Shown piece by piece: positions 61,606 to 64,000 of a stretch of 64,000 bases of DNA. The translations under genes were made by a program, and so were the position numbers. The notes beneath the pieces were generated by a model. It had not been told where the DNA came from and did no database searches. It saw only the letters and a program-made list of their open reading frames with translations. The stretch spans positions 124,001-188,000 of the forward strand of contig QVRM01002466.1 in the NCBI GenBank assembly GCA_003439945.1. The letters run 5' to 3'. How positions within the stretch are numbered: the stretch's first letter is position 1; each line of letters opens with the position of its first letter. Source of the stretch: Dermanyssus gallinae (taxonomy: Eukaryota > Arthropoda > Arachnida > Mesostigmata > Dermanyssidae).

Positions 61606-64000
61606 TCACCGATCTGTTATACCAGAGCCGGTAGCAATATACTTTTTCAATTCCCGCACAAATATACTCACAGAGGAGGGAGATCGTATGCGTCCTGGTA
61701 GAGCGCTCCAAACATGCGGCAGCCGACACAATAGGGAATGAGACCTAAGTTTATTTTTGATCCGCGGTATCACAAATACTGTCGTTCTACGCAGTTGCCT
61801 TTTCCGCCTAGGTGCCAAGGGAAATACTATATCTGCCAGTAGTAAACCACAAGAGGTTTTGTAGGCAAGCGTGGACACTCTAAGAAAATATATGTTTAAG
61901 ACTGGTAAAAGGTCATAAGCAGCGAACAGATCACTAACTGACTCGTAGCGCCGTCTGGAGAAGATGGCGCAAAGTGCATCATTTTTAATCACCTGGACCC
62001 TTCGAAGAATGCCTCTGTACCCACCACCCCACAACAGAACACCATAACATAAAATAGATAAAAACAGGGCCTTGTAGACCGTTAAAAGTCCCTCAATGGG
62101 AACCCCCACCTGCCTTAATCTTCGCAAAGTTGCAATAACTGTATAATACTTTGGTATCAATTGATCTATGTGAGAATGCCAGGATAAGAGTTCATGCAAT
62201 ACCAAAGTCACCTCACCGCCTGAGAACGATGTACCGTATTAGCACCCAGTTGAAAACTATCGGGCAATTGAAGCAGCCTTCTAGCGGGCCGAAATACTAA
62301 TATATTGGTTTTGCTCGTATTTACAACCAATCCGTACTCATTGAAAACTTTAACAACTTTTTCAACTAACTCAAGGGAAGCGCTAATACCACTTGAAACT
62401 CTGCCCGAACAAGATTGTCGTGTCATCAGCAAAAGCTATCGCCTTTCCCAGGTTATCGTGCTTGATTTTCAAGAGTATGAAGTTCAGTAATATAAGAAAC
62501 ATAAAGAGACCAAGTACCGAGCCCTGTGGAGTACCCAAGCCAACAAGCTGCCAAATAGATTGAACAGGCCCAACCTTTAGATTGAGATCTATCCTCAAGA
62601 TTGGATCTAAACCAGCTAACTGTAGAGACCGTGCAGCCCAAGTGGCTCAACATCTGGGTAAACAATCCATGGTCAAGGCAATTCAAGGCAGACGCCACGT
62701 CCAGGAACACGCTCAAACAAGGCTGGTCCATTTCGACCGAGTTAACCACATGCTGCCACAGATGTGCTAGGGCTAAGTCTGTGGATCGGTTTTTACAAAA
62801 GCCAAATTGGTCTGATGAGAGGAAGTTCATGTCCTTTAAATAACGAGTTAGACTCAGTAACACTAACTTTTCAAAGATCTTTGAAATATATTCAACAACT
62901 GAGATAGGATGGTAGCTGGACGTAAGACACCTATCCCTTTTACCCTTGTATAATAGGATTACGTTGGTAGATCGCAGACATCTAGGGAAGTAGCCATGTT
63001 GAAAATATAGGTTAATTATTCTTGCCAAAAGAGCTGCAATAGCGGAGGAAGCTGACTTTAACAATTTTACCGGAACACCTATGGTTCCACAAGCCCAGCT
63101 AGCAATCAAGTTCCTTATCACATTCTCAACATCAGAGGCCTGTACCCGAGGCAACGAAAATGATTTGGTCTCCTTTGGCCATAGTTCGTCAAGGCGGTGC
63201 CCATCAGTACACGGATTTAACAAGTTTATAGTTTTATATCCAACCGTAGCGATATGTAGGTTTAGTTCGTCGGCGATCGACTTTGGTTCACTAATCGTCT
63301 GACCTGTGCTGGAAGTTACAACTGATGGAAGGTCTGCCTTAGAAAGTTCTCTACCGCAGGCTTTGTTAATATATTTCCACAAACGCCGCGAGTCCGATTT
63401 AATGTCATTAAACCGATTTTTATAGAAAGCCTCTCTAGCTAGGCAAATAGTGCGTAAATACCGCTTTTGAGCGCATGAGTACGCTGTTTTTATCTCAGGC
63501 GTCAAGTGCCTACGATAAATTCGATAACGCTTGTTCACCGTGTGCCTCAACCGAAAAAGCCCCAGGGAAAAAGAGAATGTGTGGCTGTCTCGAGAAGAAC
63601 CAGGACTGTCCAGACTAATCTTTGGAAATGCTTTGTCATAAATCTTGCTCACGGTAGCCCGAAACGCTTCGAAAGCTGAATCTACATCTAAAGCTTCATA
63701 AACGTTGATCCAGGAGGCCCTCCGTACCAAGTCAAGAAATACATCAATACTGCTCTAATCATGCCGCCTATGCAAAATGGGTATGTCCCTTCCAGGTACA
63801 ACCGAAACGGGTTGACCGTCGTTGACAGAGATAATGATCGGATAGTGATCTGAAAAGAATGGGGTCTCTAACACAGCTGCCTCGATAGAACTAAAAACAG
63901 AACAATTAGCTATAGCGGTATGATCTATACAGGCAGGTTCATTCCGACAATTTGCCACCATATGCCCAAACCTCAGACAGCGGTAGCAAGAGAGTGGGGT
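61606..64000 (-). mobile_element. CR1/jockey-like LINE, broken, running off the window end
   Basis: Minus-strand order: endonuclease C-terminus with FFSDHYPIIISV (63961-63755); an in-frame TAG; in the same frame a linker and RT N-terminus (63730-62600) with GYFPRCLRSTNVILLYKGKRDR, SSDQFGFCKNRSTDLAL and FLDVASALNCLDH; a frameshift near 62590; TPQGSVLG and FADDTT (catalytic block, 62598-62383); another shift; NEYGLVVNTSKTNIL (62432-62208); then the C-terminal thumb LSWHSHIDQLIPK...LFLSILCYGVLLWGG (62211-61606). The catalytic residues survive but at least three frame breaks and one stop inactivate it. The 5' part lies beyond 64000. Confidence 0.88.

Overview
This is eukaryotic nuclear DNA. Its one clear host gene is split by large introns, its intergenic and intronic DNA is full of degenerate transposons, and long (AT)n arrays recur every few kilobases. 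The transposon mix (R1-like and other APE-type non-LTR elements, mariner, Tc1, tRNA-derived SINEs) points to an arthropod. A chelicerate (mite or tick) is my best guess, but the sequence does not prove it.

Host gene. Six coding exons on the plus strand (8258-8353, 31850-31998, 44653-45299, 49984-50207, 56944-57198, 58004-58066) join in phase at GT/AG sites. They give a 477-residue protein that fills most of the window. Residues 1-82 form a PDZ domain with a PPWGFRLHGG loop, closest by eye to the synaptopodin-2/CHAP type and related to the ALP/Enigma/Zasp type. The rest is Ser/Thr/Pro/Gln-rich sequence, a charged probable helix and a short basic tail. No LIM domain is present. A triplet-rich leader lies upstream and an AATAAA lies 312 bp after the stop.

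Layout. 1-8.2 kb: upstream DNA with a SINE, an R1-like relic and a GC/triplet-rich presumed promoter and leader. 8.35-31.85 kb (intron 1): SINEs, a mariner relic, and a block of non-LTR retrotransposons. In that block a minus-strand element (B) sits inside a plus-strand element (A2), bounded by a 12-bp target-site duplication, and A2 itself follows another copy (A1) head to tail. 32.0-44.65 kb (intron 2): a nearly perfect 1.07-kb palindromic element with TA target sites, an RT relic, a GC-rich block, a Tc1 element with 230-bp inverted repeats, a mariner relic and an R1-like relic. 45.3-49.98 kb (intron 3): eight exact-length 21-bp units that each look like a 3' splice site, then a 1318-bp mariner with an uninterrupted DD34D transposase. 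50.2-56.9 kb (intron 4): short duplicated segments and many AT arrays. 57.2-58.0 kb (intron 5): a 30-bp minisatellite. 58.1-64 kb: downstream DNA with a dead mariner and a CR1/jockey-like LINE running off the window end.

No complete tRNA, rRNA, CRISPR array or prokaryote-type operon was seen. The most interesting signals are the giant hairpin in intron 2, the splice-acceptor-like array in intron 3, the frame-preserving nested LINE insertion, and the intact mariner.
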